Shown here piece after piece: positions 27,483 to 36,168 of a DNA stretch of 64,000 nucleotides. The notes beneath the pieces are model-generated. The model worked only from the letters and a program-made list of their open reading frames with translations, had not been told where the DNA came from and did no database searches. The DNA comes from Pseudomonas salomonii. Lineage in GTDB: Bacteria; Pseudomonadota; Gammaproteobacteria; Pseudomonadales; Pseudomonadaceae. Both the position numbers and the translations under genes were made by a program. The stretch covers positions 248,001 through 312,000 of the forward strand of contig NZ_FNOX01000010.1 of NCBI RefSeq assembly GCF_900107155.1, given 5' to 3'. How positions within the stretch are numbered: position 1 is the stretch's first letter; the number at the start of each line of letters is the position of its first letter.

Positions 27483-28952
27483 TCAACCTACGCGGTAGTT
27501 CGGCGCTTCCTTGGTGATCTGCACGTCGTGGACATGGGATTCAGCCATGCCGGCGCCGGTGATCCGTACGAACTCTGGCTTGGTGCGCATTTCTTCGATG
27601 TCGGCGCTGCCGGTGTAGCCCATCGAGGAACGCAGGCCACCCATCAGTTGATGGATGATCGCGCTCAGGGTGCCTTTGTACGGCACACGGCCTTCGATGC
27701 CTTCCGGTACGAGCTTCTCGGCGCCTGCCGAAGAGTCCTGGAAGTAGCGGTCGGAAGAACCTTGCGCCTGGGACATGGCGCCCAGCGAACCCATGCCGCG
27801 GTAAGCCTTGTACGAACGGCCCTGGAACAGTTCGATCTCGCCCGGTGCTTCTTCGGTACCGGCGAACATCGAGCCCATCATCACGCAGGAAGCACCGGCG
27901 ACGATGGCCTTGGACAGGTCACCGGAGAAACGGATGCCGCCGTCGGCGATCAACGGTACGCCAGTGCCTTCAAGGGCAGCAGCCACGTTGGCGATGGCGC
28001 TGATTTGCGGCACGCCCACACCGGCGACGATACGCGTGGTGCAGATGGAGCCAGGGCCGATACCGACCTTGACCGCATCGGCGCCGGCTTCGGCCAGGGC
28101 CTTGGCAGCTGCGCCGGTGGCGATGTTGCCGCCGATCACTTGTACGTCAGGGAAATTCTGTTTGACCCAGCGCACGCGGTCGATCACGCCTTTGGAGTGA
28201 CCGTGGGCCGTGTCGACCACCACCACGTCAACACCGGCAGCCACCAGGGCCGAAACGCGGTCACCGGTGTCTTTACCGGTGCCGACCGCAGCGCCGACGC
28301 GCAGACGACCTTGATCGTCCTTGCTGGCCAGCGGGTAAGCCTTGGCTTTTTCGATGTCGTTGACGGTCATCATGCCTTTGAGGGCGAATTTGTCGTCGAC
28401 GATCAGCACGCGCTCTATGCGGTGCTTGTGCAGCAGTTCGCGCACATCGTTCTTGTCGGCGCCTTCCTTGACCGTGACGAGGCGCTCTTTAGGCGTCATC
28501 ACTTCACGGACGGTGACTTCAAGACGGTTCTCGAAACGCACGTCACGGGAAGTGACGATGCCGACCAGGTCGCCATCGTGCAGTACCGGAACGCCGGAGA
28601 TGTTGTGCAGGCGGGTCAGGTCGAACAGGTCACGCACGGTGGCGTCGGCTTCGATGGTAATAGGATCTTTCACCACACCGGCTTCGTAACGCTTGACCTT
28701 GCGCACTTCGGCAGCTTGCTGCTCGATGGTCATGTTCTTGTGGATGATGCCAATGCCGCCTTCCTGAGCCATGGCGATTGCCAAACGGGCTTCAGTGACG
28801 GTGTCCATGGCAGCGGAAACCAGAGGAATATTCAGCTCGATGCCACGGGTTAGGCGGGTCTTGAGACTGACTTCGTTAGGAAGCACCTCGGAATAACCGG
28901 GCACTAGGAGAATGTCGTCGAATGTCAGAGCTTCTTGGCTGATACGCAGCAT
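27483..28952 (-). CDS. guaB: Inosine-5'-monophosphate dehydrogenase
   Basis: A 489-residue enzyme that oxidises IMP to XMP with NAD. The start is ATG 28952 (MLRISQEALTFDDILLVPGY), with GGGAG upstream; an open frame continues 27 codons further but that part has no family resemblance. Two CBS domains interrupt the barrel (about 95-205; VKDPITIEADATVRDL, VREVMTPKERLVTV). The catalytic loop GIGPGSICTTRIV holds the active-site Cys, and DGGIRFSGD and GRSYKAYRGMGSLGAM follow. First gene of guaBA. Confidence 0.98.
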   Translation of the reverse strand: MLRISQEALTFDDILLVPGYSEVLPNEVSLKTRLTRGIELNIPLVSAAMDTVTEARLAIAMAQEGGIGIIHKNMTIEQQAAEVRKVKRYEAGVVKDPITIEADATVRDLFDLTRLHNISGVPVLHDGDLVGIVTSRDVRFENRLEVTVREVMTPKERLVTVKEGADKNDVRELLHKHRIERVLIVDDKFALKGMMTVNDIEKAKAYPLASKDDQGRLRVGAAVGTGKDTGDRVSALVAAGVDVVVVDTAHGHSKGVIDRVRWVKQNFPDVQVIGGNIATGAAAKALAEAGADAVKVGIGPGSICTTRIVAGVGVPQISAIANVAAALEGTGVPLIADGGIRFSGDLSKAIVAGASCVMMGSMFAGTEEAPGEIELFQGRSYKAYRGMGSLGAMSQAQGSSDRYFQDSSAGAEKLVPEGIEGRVPYKGTLSAIIHQLMGGLRSSMGYTGSADIEEMRTKPEFVRITGAGMAESHVHDVQITKEAPNYRVG

Positions 28953-29073
28953 CGCGGGGGCTCCCGAGCGGGAAAATGGAAGCGCGCCATTATATACATG
29001 CACCCTGTCGGGCTCAATGTAAAACTCTGACAAACTTGGTAATACTGATAGATGGATAAAACCTGCAGCGCTG

Positions 29074-29208
29074 GATCGTTCCCACGCTCCGCGTGGGAAT
29101 GCCGCCAGGGACGCTCCGCGTCCGGGGTCTGCGCAAGGTTGAAGCCCTGCGCTATGGTGACGCGGAGCGTCACGGGATGCATTCCCACGCAGGAGCGTGG
29201 GAACGATC
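29074..29208. repeat. Composite palindromic repeat, copy 1
   Basis: A 135-bp element bounded by GATCGTTCCCACGCTC and GAGCGTGGGAACGATC. Inside are nested smaller palindromes (GGACGCTCCGCGTCC and TGACGCGGAGCGTCA). The same architecture occurs at 36053-36165. It sits between guaB and the 3' end of the 29212 gene. Confidence 0.85.
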
Positions 29209-29211
29209 GGA

Positions 29212-29760
29212 TTAAAGCTCGACTTTGACCCAACTCATCTTCTGGTCCAGCCAATCGGCAAATTCGTCGATAAAGCTCTGCTTGAACCCCGCCTCCGCCC
29301 AGTTGTTGAAGATAAAACCCAGGTTGGAAAACCCGCATTCCTGCAGGAACAGAAACCCATTGATGTCATCTTCATGCCCACACAACGGGCAGGTGAAGTT
29401 GTCGGTGTGGCCGGGCATCCAGTCTTCGAGGCTTTCGAACAGTGCCTCGCCGACCTCTTTAAGGCATTCGGGGCAGCCGGCTTCTTCGAGAAAGCCCTTG
29501 GCCGGCGTGTAGATGCAGCGCTTGTAGATGATCTCCAGGCCATTGATCGGCTCGTTGAATGGCAGCGCTTCGGGGTGCAGCACCACGGCGCGGGCGCCGT
29601 CGGCCAGGGCGTAGGCCATGCGGTTGCCGGTGCGTCCGCAGGTGGTCAGCTCTTCCTTGATGATGTTCTTGCGCACCAGCCAACGCACGATGGCCCGGGC
29701 GCGGGGTTCGTGGACGGGCAAGGTGGAGATTTTGGGGACAAGGATGCTTTGGGAGTTCAT
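29212..29760 (-). CDS. Conserved hypothetical protein with two CxxC pairs
   Basis: A 182-residue soluble protein of unknown role. Two cysteine pairs, GCPECLKEVG (near residue 95) and FTCPLCGHED (near residue 123), are spaced as in a zinc ribbon. Before them is a winged-helix-like stretch (PRARAIVRWLVRKNIIKEEL), and after them an aromatic, acidic tail (LGFIFNNWAEAGFKQSFIDEF). There is no Walker A motif, so any ATPase label would be unsupported. It stands alone between two repeat elements. A metal-binding or nucleic-acid-binding role is possible, but this is a guess from the cysteines only. Confidence 0.8.
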   Translation of the reverse strand: MNSQSILVPKISTLPVHEPRARAIVRWLVRKNIIKEELTTCGRTGNRMAYALADGARAVVLHPEALPFNEPINGLEIIYKRCIYTPAKGFLEEAGCPECLKEVGEALFESLEDWMPGHTDNFTCPLCGHEDDINGFLFLQECGFSNLGFIFNNWAEAGFKQSFIDEFADWLDQKMSWVKVEL

Positions 29761-29788
29761 GGGAGTCCTGCGGTGTGGCGTCTGCCGC

Positions 29789-29866
29789 CATCGCGGGCAA
29801 GCCCGGCTCCCACATTATGCGATGTGAACACAGTCGATGTGGGAGCTGGCTTGCCTGCGATGAGGC
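29789..29866. repeat. REPIN
   Basis: Inverted pair TCGCGGGCAAGCCCGGCTCCCACA / TGTGGGAGCTGGCTTGCCTGCGA, between the 5' end of the 29212 gene and the exporter gene. Confidence 0.85.
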
Positions 29867-29903
29867 CCTGAAGCCTGGCAGCTTAATCCCTGCCCCACAC
29901 AGG

Positions 29904-30671
29904 TCAAGTACTCAAGTAGCGCCCAATCAACGCAATGCCACTGGCCAACACCAACCACGTCACCAAACGCACAAAGGCTTCGCGGGACATGCGCATCGTC
30001 AACCTGCGCCCACACCACAGCCCCAGAGCCATCGCCGGCAACAGGCACAACGCCAACAACAGCAGTGGCAAGTCCGCATACACCCCGGCGACCAGAAACA
30101 GGCTCAGGCGCACCACTGTGCTGCAACTGATCAACGCACTTTGCGTGGCCCGCGCCGCGTCCTTGGGCAAACGGCTGTTGAGGTAGATCGCATACAAAAA
30201 GCCGCCGCTGCCGAACAACGCACCAAACATCCCGCCGACGGTGCCCATGGGAATCGACCAACCTTTGGAAAGCTGAGCGGGCCGCGCCTTCACCGACAAG
30301 CTGTAGATTGCATAGGCGCTGATAAACAGCCCCATCAGCAGCAGCAACAGATCCGAATGCAGGTTGAGCAGAAAGATCACCCCCAGCGTGCAACCGATGG
30401 CCATGCACGGCAGCAACCGCAGCAGCTCGGGCGTGTTCACGTCTCGCCGCGATTGCAGCAGATTGCCGAAGGCGGCGACAAAATCCAGCAGTACCAGCAG
30501 CGGGATGATCTTCGACAGCGGCATAAACACAATCAGGATCGGCCCCGCCACCAGTGCCGTGCCAAAGCCGGCAATGCCGAACACGATGTAGGCCAGCACC
30601 ACACCCAGGCCGATGACCAGCCAATCGACACCACTGAACGGCCACTGGCTCATCAGCTCAACCGGACCCAT
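29904..30671 (-). CDS. TauE/SafE-family membrane transporter
   Basis: A 255-residue inner-membrane protein with about eight hydrophobic segments. The family's glycine-rich first helix is visible (VLAYIVFGIAGFGTALVAGPIL), as is the second-repeat equivalent (GTVGGMFGALFGSGGFLYAIYL). Members export or import small anions such as sulfite, sulfoacetate or related organosulfur compounds; the substrate here cannot be told. ATG 30671 is preferred since AAGGA lies 7 bases upstream; an in-frame ATG at 30710 has no such signal. It is divergent from the LysR gene, which may regulate it. Confidence 0.9.
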   Translation of the reverse strand: MGPVELMSQWPFSGVDWLVIGLGVVLAYIVFGIAGFGTALVAGPILIVFMPLSKIIPLLVLLDFVAAFGNLLQSRRDVNTPELLRLLPCMAIGCTLGVIFLLNLHSDLLLLLMGLFISAYAIYSLSVKARPAQLSKGWSIPMGTVGGMFGALFGSGGFLYAIYLNSRLPKDAARATQSALISCSTVVRLSLFLVAGVYADLPLLLLALCLLPAMALGLWCGRRLTMRMSREAFVRLVTWLVLASGIALIGRYLST

Positions 30672-30770
30672 GACGTATTCCTTGAAAGAGACAGTCATCA
30701 CTTTAGCCATCGCCGAGCGTTGCGACTAATATCTTCAAAGCCCTCCACTCATCTCGAAAAGGCATGACGC

Positions 30771-31661
30771 GTGATATCTACTCGCCAACTGCGCTACTTC
30801 GTCGAAATCGCCGACAGCGGCAGCTTCAGCGCCGCCGCCGAGCGTTTGTTCGTGGCGCAATCAGCGCTGAGCCGCCAGATCAAGGAGTTGGAAACCCAAC
30901 TGCAAACCCCACTGTTCGAACGCACCGCGCGCCAGCCCCGGCTGACGGCGGCGGGCGAAGCCTTTTACCCGAGGGCACGCAACCTGCTGAGCGAGCTGCT
31001 CAAGGCCAGCGAGATGGCCACCCAGGTTGGCAATGGTCAGCTTGGCACCCTGCGCCTGAGCCATTCGAGCACTGTGCCGATGAGCGGACCATTGCTGCAC
31101 GGCATCAGCACCTGGCTGCAGCGTTGCCCCGGCGTATCGATGGATATCGTCAAACTGTCTTCCGAGGCGCAGCTTGAAGAAATTGCCGACGGGCGCCTGG
31201 ACGTCGGCCTGTTACGTTTACCGGTTCTGCGCCAGCGCGAAGGCGTGCGCGTGGTGCCTTTATATAGCGAACAACTGGTGTTGGCGGTGCCGCCCAACCA
31301 CCCTCTGGCACGCAGCGATACGCCTGTCGAACTGGCACAGCTCAAGGACGAAGCGTTTATTTCAGTTCCACACCCCCAACGGGGCGGCTTGAGTTATCTG
31401 TCAGCCGAACTGTGCATGCGCGCAGGATTTTTCCCCAGGGCCGCGCGAGTGATGTCGCGCAAGACCACGCAATTGCAGCTGATCCAGGCCGGCTTCGGAA
31501 TTGCCTTGTTACCAAAATCCATGCAGGACATTGCCCCCGCCAACCTGCACTTTTTGCCTCTGGCCGACCCGGACTGCATCAGCACCGTGGCCTTGGCGTG
31601 CGCGCAGACGCCGAGTGCGCTGGTGGAGCAATTCTGCCAAACCTTGCGCGAATGCCTATAA
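30771..31661 (+). CDS. LysR-family transcriptional regulator
   Basis: A 296-residue regulator starting with GTG at 30771 (AAGG 8 bases upstream). The N-terminal winged helix is textbook: MISTRQLRYFVEIADSGSFSAAAERL, then QSALSRQIKELE (about 1-60). The rest is a periplasmic-binding-like effector domain with the central LRLSHSSTVP and a GGLSYLSAELCMRAGF stretch. It is divergent from the TauE/SafE gene across about 100 bp, the usual LysR arrangement, so that gene is the likely target (inference). The ligand is unknown. Confidence 0.92.
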   Translation: MISTRQLRYFVEIADSGSFSAAAERLFVAQSALSRQIKELETQLQTPLFERTARQPRLTAAGEAFYPRARNLLSELLKASEMATQVGNGQLGTLRLSHSSTVPMSGPLLHGISTWLQRCPGVSMDIVKLSSEAQLEEIADGRLDVGLLRLPVLRQREGVRVVPLYSEQLVLAVPPNHPLARSDTPVELAQLKDEAFISVPHPQRGGLSYLSAELCMRAGFFPRAARVMSRKTTQLQLIQAGFGIALLPKSMQDIAPANLHFLPLADPDCISTVALACAQTPSALVEQFCQTLRECL

Positions 31662-31671
31662 ACTGCCGCCC

Positions 31672-31695
31672 ATGATTAAAGATCGCTCCTCATGA
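31672..31695 (+). CDS. Seven-codon leader frame created by a duplicated xseA start
   Basis: CATGATTAAAGATC occurs twice, 20 bp apart (31671-31684 and 31691-31704). The first copy opens a frame reading MIKDRSS whose TGA overlaps the xseA ATG (ATGA at 31692-31695). Whether it is translated is unknown; no strong ribosome binding site precedes either ATG. Confidence 0.35.
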   Translation: MIKDRSS

Positions 31696-33071
31696 TTAAA
31701 GATCCGTTTGCCCGCTTGGGCCTGGACCGCGAAGTCCTGACTGTCAGCCAGCTCAACGGCCGCGCGCGGGTGTTGCTGGAAGACGTGTTCACCAATATCT
31801 GGGTCGAAGGCGAGATCTCCAACCTCGCCCGCCCGGCTTCCGGCCATGTGTATTTCACCCTCAAGGACAGCGGCGCCCAAGTGCGTTGCGCGCTGTTTCG
31901 CAACAATGCCGCGCGAGTGCGCCAGGCGTTGAAAGACGGTTTGGCGGTGAAAGTGCGCGGCAAGGTCTCGCTGTTTGAGGGCCGTGGCGACTACCAGTTG
32001 ATCCTTGATACCGTGGAACCTGCCGGCGATGGCGCGCTGCGCTTGGCCTTTGATGCGCTGAAGGAAAAGCTCAGCGCCGAAGGCCTGTTCAGTGCCGAAC
32101 GGAAAGTGCCGCTGCCGGCGCACCCTCGGCGCATTGGCATCATCAGTTCGCCAACCGGCGCGGTGATTCGCGACATCATCAGCGTGTTCCGCCGTCGTGC
32201 GCCGAACGTTGAACTGACACTGATTCCCACCGCCGTGCAGGGTCGCGAAGCGATCCCGCAGATTGTGCGCGCGCTGAAACTGGCTGACGCCCGTGGCTTT
32301 GACGCATTGATCCTGGCCCGTGGCGGCGGTTCGCTGGAAGACCTCTGGTGCTTCAACGAAGAAGCCGTAGCCCGTGCGGTAGATGCCTGCGTGACGCCCA
32401 TCGTCAGTGCGGTCGGCCATGAAACCGATGTGTCGATCTGCGACTTTGTGGCCGACGTACGCGCCCCCACGCCCTCCGCCGCCGCTGAATTGCTCGCGCC
32501 AGACGCCAGCCATCTGGTGCGCCAGGTTGAAAACCTGCATCGCCGCCTGGTGATGCTGATGCGCAACCGGCTGAGCCATGATCGCCTGCGTCTGGAAGGC
32601 ATGGCCCGCCGCCTGCGCCACCCTGGCGAACGTCTGCGCCAGCAGGCCCAGCGTTTGGACGATTTGGACATGCGCCTGCGCCGCGCCTTCGAGCGCAGCC
32701 TCAACACACGCCGCGAACGCCTGATCCGCCTGGAAACCCGCCTCGCCGGCCAACATCCCGGCCGTCAACTGGCGTTGCTGCGCCAGCGCCTCGACAGCCT
32801 CGCAGAACGCCTGCCCCGCGCCATGCGCGAAGGCCTCAAGGCACGCCGCCTGCAGTTGCAAAGCCAGGTGCAGACCCTGCAGGTGGTCAGCCCGCTGGCC
32901 ACCCTGGGCCGTGGCTACAGCATCCTGCTGGACGAGCGCGGCCAGGCGATCCGCAACGCCGCGCAAACCCACACCGGCCAGCGCCTCACTGCGCGACTCG
33001 GTGAAGGCCAATTGCAGGTGCGGGTGGAAGATAACCACCTGACGCCCGTCACCCTTTCGTTACTGGATTGA
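31692..33071 (+). CDS. xseA: Exodeoxyribonuclease VII large subunit
   Basis: A 459-residue catalytic subunit of ExoVII, which degrades single-stranded DNA into oligonucleotides with XseB. The N-terminal OB fold (about 20-115; NIWVEGEISNLARPASGHVYFTLKD) is followed by the catalytic region (HPRRIGIISSPTGAVIRDI, ILARGGGSLEDLWCFNEE, VGHETDVSICDFVADVRAPTPSAAAE), and then a long coiled-coil arm rich in Arg/Leu (about 275-400). Length is normal. Only the large subunit is here; xseB is elsewhere. The start context is odd because of the duplicated ATG segment just upstream. Confidence 0.97.
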   Translation: MIKDPFARLGLDREVLTVSQLNGRARVLLEDVFTNIWVEGEISNLARPASGHVYFTLKDSGAQVRCALFRNNAARVRQALKDGLAVKVRGKVSLFEGRGDYQLILDTVEPAGDGALRLAFDALKEKLSAEGLFSAERKVPLPAHPRRIGIISSPTGAVIRDIISVFRRRAPNVELTLIPTAVQGREAIPQIVRALKLADARGFDALILARGGGSLEDLWCFNEEAVARAVDACVTPIVSAVGHETDVSICDFVADVRAPTPSAAAELLAPDASHLVRQVENLHRRLVMLMRNRLSHDRLRLEGMARRLRHPGERLRQQAQRLDDLDMRLRRAFERSLNTRRERLIRLETRLAGQHPGRQLALLRQRLDSLAERLPRAMREGLKARRLQLQSQVQTLQVVSPLATLGRGYSILLDERGQAIRNAAQTHTGQRLTARLGEGQLQVRVEDNHLTPVTLSLLD

Positions 33072-33074
33072 TTG

Positions 33075-33896
33075 ATGCCACGTTTATTTAGCCTGCTGAT
33101 GCTGTTATGCCTGACCTTTAACGCCCACGCCGACAGCTACATCACGCGGTTGCTGAACAAGCCGGTGCCGGGTGGCGTGGCGGTGGTCGACCTCGGCACT
33201 TCGGTCAGCGCGCCCAAAGCCACCTACCTGAACCGGCCGGTGCTGGTGGTCAAGGAACAAAACAACTGGCTGGCGATTGTCGGGATCCCGTTGACCGTCA
33301 AACCCGGCACCGAGCGCATCACCAGCGGCGGGAAGAACTTGCCGTTTGTGGTGGGCTTCAAGAAATACCCCGAACAGCACATCACCTTGAAGAACAAAAG
33401 CCAGGTGAACCCGGCCCCGGCGCAACTCAAGCGCATCGAGGGCGAACTGGCCGTTCAGCTCAAGGCTTACCGCAGTTTCAGTCCGAACACACCGAGCAAC
33501 CTGCTGCTGGACAAACCGGTCAACGGGCCACTGTCGAGCAAGTTCGGCGTGCGCCGTTTCTTTAATGGCGAGGAGCGCAACCCGCATTCGGGCCTGGACT
33601 TTGCCGTAGGTGCGGGCACGCCGATCAAGACACCGGCGGCAGGCAAGGTGATCCTCACCGGGAATTACTTCTTCAACGGCAACACTGTGTTCGTCGACCA
33701 TGGCCAGGGCTTTATCAGCATGTTTTGCCATATGTCGAAGATCGACGTGAAAGTCGGCGACCAACTGGCACGCGGTGCGGTGGTGGGCAAGGTCGGTTCC
33801 ACAGGCCGTGCGACCGGGCCGCACATGCATTGGAATATCAGCCTTAACGATGCGCGGGTTGACCCGGCGATCTTTATTGGCGCGTTCCAGCCCTGA
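33075..33896 (+). CDS. M23-family peptidoglycan metallopeptidase
   Basis: A 273-residue secreted LytM-type endopeptidase. It starts at ATG 33075 three bases after the xseA stop. A Sec signal peptide covers about residues 1-20 (MPRLFSLLMLLCLTFNAHA). An N-terminal domain of unknown role (about 21-140) precedes the M23 domain, with zinc-ligand motifs HSGLDFAVGAGTPI and GPHMHWNISL and the core VFVDHGQGFISMFCHMSKI. All metal ligands appear present, so it is likely an active peptidoglycan hydrolase in the periplasm. Tight spacing suggests co-transcription with xseA. Confidence 0.93.
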   Translation: MPRLFSLLMLLCLTFNAHADSYITRLLNKPVPGGVAVVDLGTSVSAPKATYLNRPVLVVKEQNNWLAIVGIPLTVKPGTERITSGGKNLPFVVGFKKYPEQHITLKNKSQVNPAPAQLKRIEGELAVQLKAYRSFSPNTPSNLLLDKPVNGPLSSKFGVRRFFNGEERNPHSGLDFAVGAGTPIKTPAAGKVILTGNYFFNGNTVFVDHGQGFISMFCHMSKIDVKVGDQLARGAVVGKVGSTGRATGPHMHWNISLNDARVDPAIFIGAFQP

Positions 33897-33918
33897 TAAA
33901 AATATTCAACCTACCGGC

Positions 33919-33994
33919 CTCATCGCGGGCAAGCCCGGCTCCCACAGGTGAACGCTATTCCCTGTGGGAGTCGGGCTTGCCCGCGATAGCGCCA
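33919..33994. repeat. REPIN
   Basis: Inverted pair TCGCGGGCAAGCCCGGCTCCCACA / TGTGGGAGTCGGGCTTGCCCGCGA, just after the M23 peptidase gene. Confidence 0.87.
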
Positions 33995-34323
33995 GGTCTT
34001 CCAGCCCAATTGCGCGCCCGATAACTACTGCGCAATAAAAACAAACCCCCAAATCAATAACCGCCACAAAATATCGAATACCAGCCAAATAGCAGAACTT
34101 ATCTCAATTTTTTTCGACTGCTTGCCATCTTTCACCCCGGCGGTTAGGGTTGAGCTTATGAAAACCTCTCACACCCTCATTCAGCTCCGCCAGCACCGCA
34201 GCCTGTGCCTCGTCAGCGCACGACTGCCAGGCTGAATCGATCTGCCTCGTCCCACGCTTCGTCCCCAATAACAGTTTTACGGCAGGCCGCCTTTTCTCGG
34301 CCCCTACTACAAAGGATTTCCCG
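33995..34323 (+). promoter_or_regulatory. leuA upstream region with candidate leader peptide
   Basis: An AT-rich stretch (34020-34115) is followed by a possible TTGCCA-17-TAGGGT promoter (-35 starting at about 34121). Then an AGGG-led 25-codon frame (34158-34235) begins MKTSHTLIQL and contains five leucines plus histidines and arginines. About 90 bp separate its stop from leuA. There are short G/C-rich inverted segments (near 34225-34250 and 34270-34290) but I could not build a convincing terminator/antiterminator pair. Leader attenuation of leuA is thus possible but unproven. Confidence 0.3.
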
Positions 34324-36003
34324 ATGAGCATGCTCAAAGACCCGTCTTCGAAGTACCGCGCGTTCCCGACCATCGACATCCCGGACCGCACCTGGCCGTC
34401 GAAGACCATCACCGAAGCGCCGATCTGGTGCAGCTCCGACCTGCGTGATGGCAACCAGTCGCTGATCGAGCCAATGGACGCGGCGAAAAAGCTGCGTTTC
34501 TGGAAGACCCTGGTGTCTGTCGGCGTGAAGGAAATCGAAGCCTCGTTCCCGGCCGCGTCGCAAACCGACTTCGACTTCGTGCGCACCCTGATCGAAGACA
34601 ACCACATCCCCGCGGACACCACCATCCAGGTGTTGACCCAGGGCCGTGAAGACTTGATCGCACGTACGTTCGAATCCCTGCGCGGCGCCAAAAAGGCCAT
34701 CGTGCACTTGTACAACGCCACGTCGCCGTCATTCCGCCGCATCGTGTTCAACCAGGACAAAGACGGCATCAAGGCCATCGCGGTCAACGCGGCCAAGCTG
34801 TTCGTCAAGTATGCCGCCCAGCAGCCGGAAACCCAGTGGACTTTCGAGTACTCCCCGGAGACCTTCAGCGCCACGGAGCTGGAGTTCGCCAAGGAAGTCT
34901 GTGACGCAGTGATCGAGGTGTGGAACCCGACGCCAGAGCACAAGATGATCCTTAACCTGCCGGCCACCGTTGAGTGCGCGACACCCAACATCTATGCCGA
35001 CCAGATCGAGTGGTTCGGCCGCCATATCAACCGTCGTGACAGCGTGATCATCAGCCTGCACACCCACAACGACCGCGGCACCGGCGTGGCCGCCACCGAG
35101 CTGGGCCTGATGGCCGGCGCCGACCGTGTCGAAGGTTGCCTGTTCGGCAACGGCGAGCGTACCGGTAACGTCGATCTCGTGACCGTAGCCTTGAACATGT
35201 ACACCCAGGGCCTCGACCCACAGCTGGACTTTTCCGATATCGACGGCGTGCGCAAAGTCGTCGAGGAGTGCAACCAGATCCAGGTGCACCCACGTCACCC
35301 GTACGTCGGCGACCTGGTGCACACCGCGTTCTCCGGCTCCCACCAGGACGCAATCCGCAAAGGCTTTACCCAGCAGAAAGCCGACGCGCTGTGGGAAGTG
35401 CCGTACTTGCCGATCGACCCGGCGGACATCGGCCGCAGCTACGAGGCGGTGATCCGCGTAAACAGCCAGTCGGGCAAAGGCGGCATCGCCTACCTGCTGG
35501 AGCAGGAATACGACATCAGCTTGCCACGCCGCATGCAGATCGAGTTCAGCCAAGTGGTACAGGCCGAAACCGACCGTGTGGGCCTGGAAATGACTGCACC
35601 GCAGATCTACGCCTTGTTGCAGCGTGAATACCTGCAAGCCAACACCCCGTACGCGCTGGTCAGTCATCGCCTGCAGGAAGAAAACGGCAACAGCACCGTG
35701 GAAGTGGAAGTCTCGGGCAAGGGCCAGGGCGAAACCAACCTGCGCTGGAACGGCAAGGGCTACGGCACCCTGGAAGCGCTGGTTGCGGCGCTGCCGATCA
35801 AAGTTGAAATCATGGACTACAACGAACACGCGATCGGTGCCGGCACCAATGCCAAGGCAGCGGCTTACATCGAGCTGCGCGTGAACGGCGAACGCCCAGT
35901 GCATGGCGTGGGGATCGATGAAAACATCACCACTGCGAGCTTTAAGGCAGTATTCAGTGCGCTGAACCGCTCGTTGAGCCAGCTGGAAGCGAAGGCGGCG
36001 TAA
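34324..36003 (+). CDS. leuA: 2-isopropylmalate synthase
   Basis: A 559-residue first enzyme of leucine synthesis, condensing acetyl-CoA with 2-oxoisovalerate. The DRE-TIM barrel motif appears as SSDLRDGNQSLIEPM, with the metal-binding HTHNDRGTGVAATE further on; the C-terminal LeuA dimer/regulatory domain (about 430-559) ends LNRSLSQLEAKAA. Length fits the longer, LeuA2-type form. AAAGGA lies 7-8 bases before ATG 34324. Leucine feedback is expected through the C-terminal domain. It is monocistronic here; leuCDB are not in the window. Confidence 0.97.
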   Translation: MSMLKDPSSKYRAFPTIDIPDRTWPSKTITEAPIWCSSDLRDGNQSLIEPMDAAKKLRFWKTLVSVGVKEIEASFPAASQTDFDFVRTLIEDNHIPADTTIQVLTQGREDLIARTFESLRGAKKAIVHLYNATSPSFRRIVFNQDKDGIKAIAVNAAKLFVKYAAQQPETQWTFEYSPETFSATELEFAKEVCDAVIEVWNPTPEHKMILNLPATVECATPNIYADQIEWFGRHINRRDSVIISLHTHNDRGTGVAATELGLMAGADRVEGCLFGNGERTGNVDLVTVALNMYTQGLDPQLDFSDIDGVRKVVEECNQIQVHPRHPYVGDLVHTAFSGSHQDAIRKGFTQQKADALWEVPYLPIDPADIGRSYEAVIRVNSQSGKGGIAYLLEQEYDISLPRRMQIEFSQVVQAETDRVGLEMTAPQIYALLQREYLQANTPYALVSHRLQEENGNSTVEVEVSGKGQGETNLRWNGKGYGTLEALVAALPIKVEIMDYNEHAIGAGTNAKAAAYIELRVNGERPVHGVGIDENITTASFKAVFSALNRSLSQLEAKAA

Positions 36004-36024
36004 GCACTGTCGCGGTCATGCAAA

Positions 36025-36052
36025 AGGCCCCTGGGTGAGAATCCAGGGGCCT
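36025..36052. terminator. Hairpin between convergent leuA and omega-amidase genes
   Basis: AGGCCCCTGG / CCAGGGGCCT with an 8-base loop. The T-run is on the minus-strand side (TTTTGC), so it fits the end of the omega-amidase transcript; on the plus strand it lacks a U-tract but is close to the leuA stop. Confidence 0.7.
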
Positions 36053-36165
36053 GATCGTTCCCACGCTCTGCGTGGGAATGCCTGCGCTGACGCTCTGCGT
36101 CACAACTCTGAAAGCGGACGCAGAGCGTCCGGGGCTGCATTCCCACGCGGAGCGTGGGAACGATC
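36053..36165. repeat. Composite palindromic repeat, copy 2
   Basis: A 113-bp element bounded by GATCGTTCCCACGCTC and GAGCGTGGGAACGATC, with internal TGACGCTCTGCGTCA and GGACGCAGAGCGTCC. Same plan as 29074-29208 but with a shorter centre. It abuts the hairpin at 36025-36052. Confidence 0.85.
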
Positions 36166-36168
36166 TGG

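Noticed and set aside
28953..29033. 27-codon N-terminal extension of guaB
   Set aside because: No homology and poor start; ATG 28952 with GGGAG gives the canonical N-terminus.
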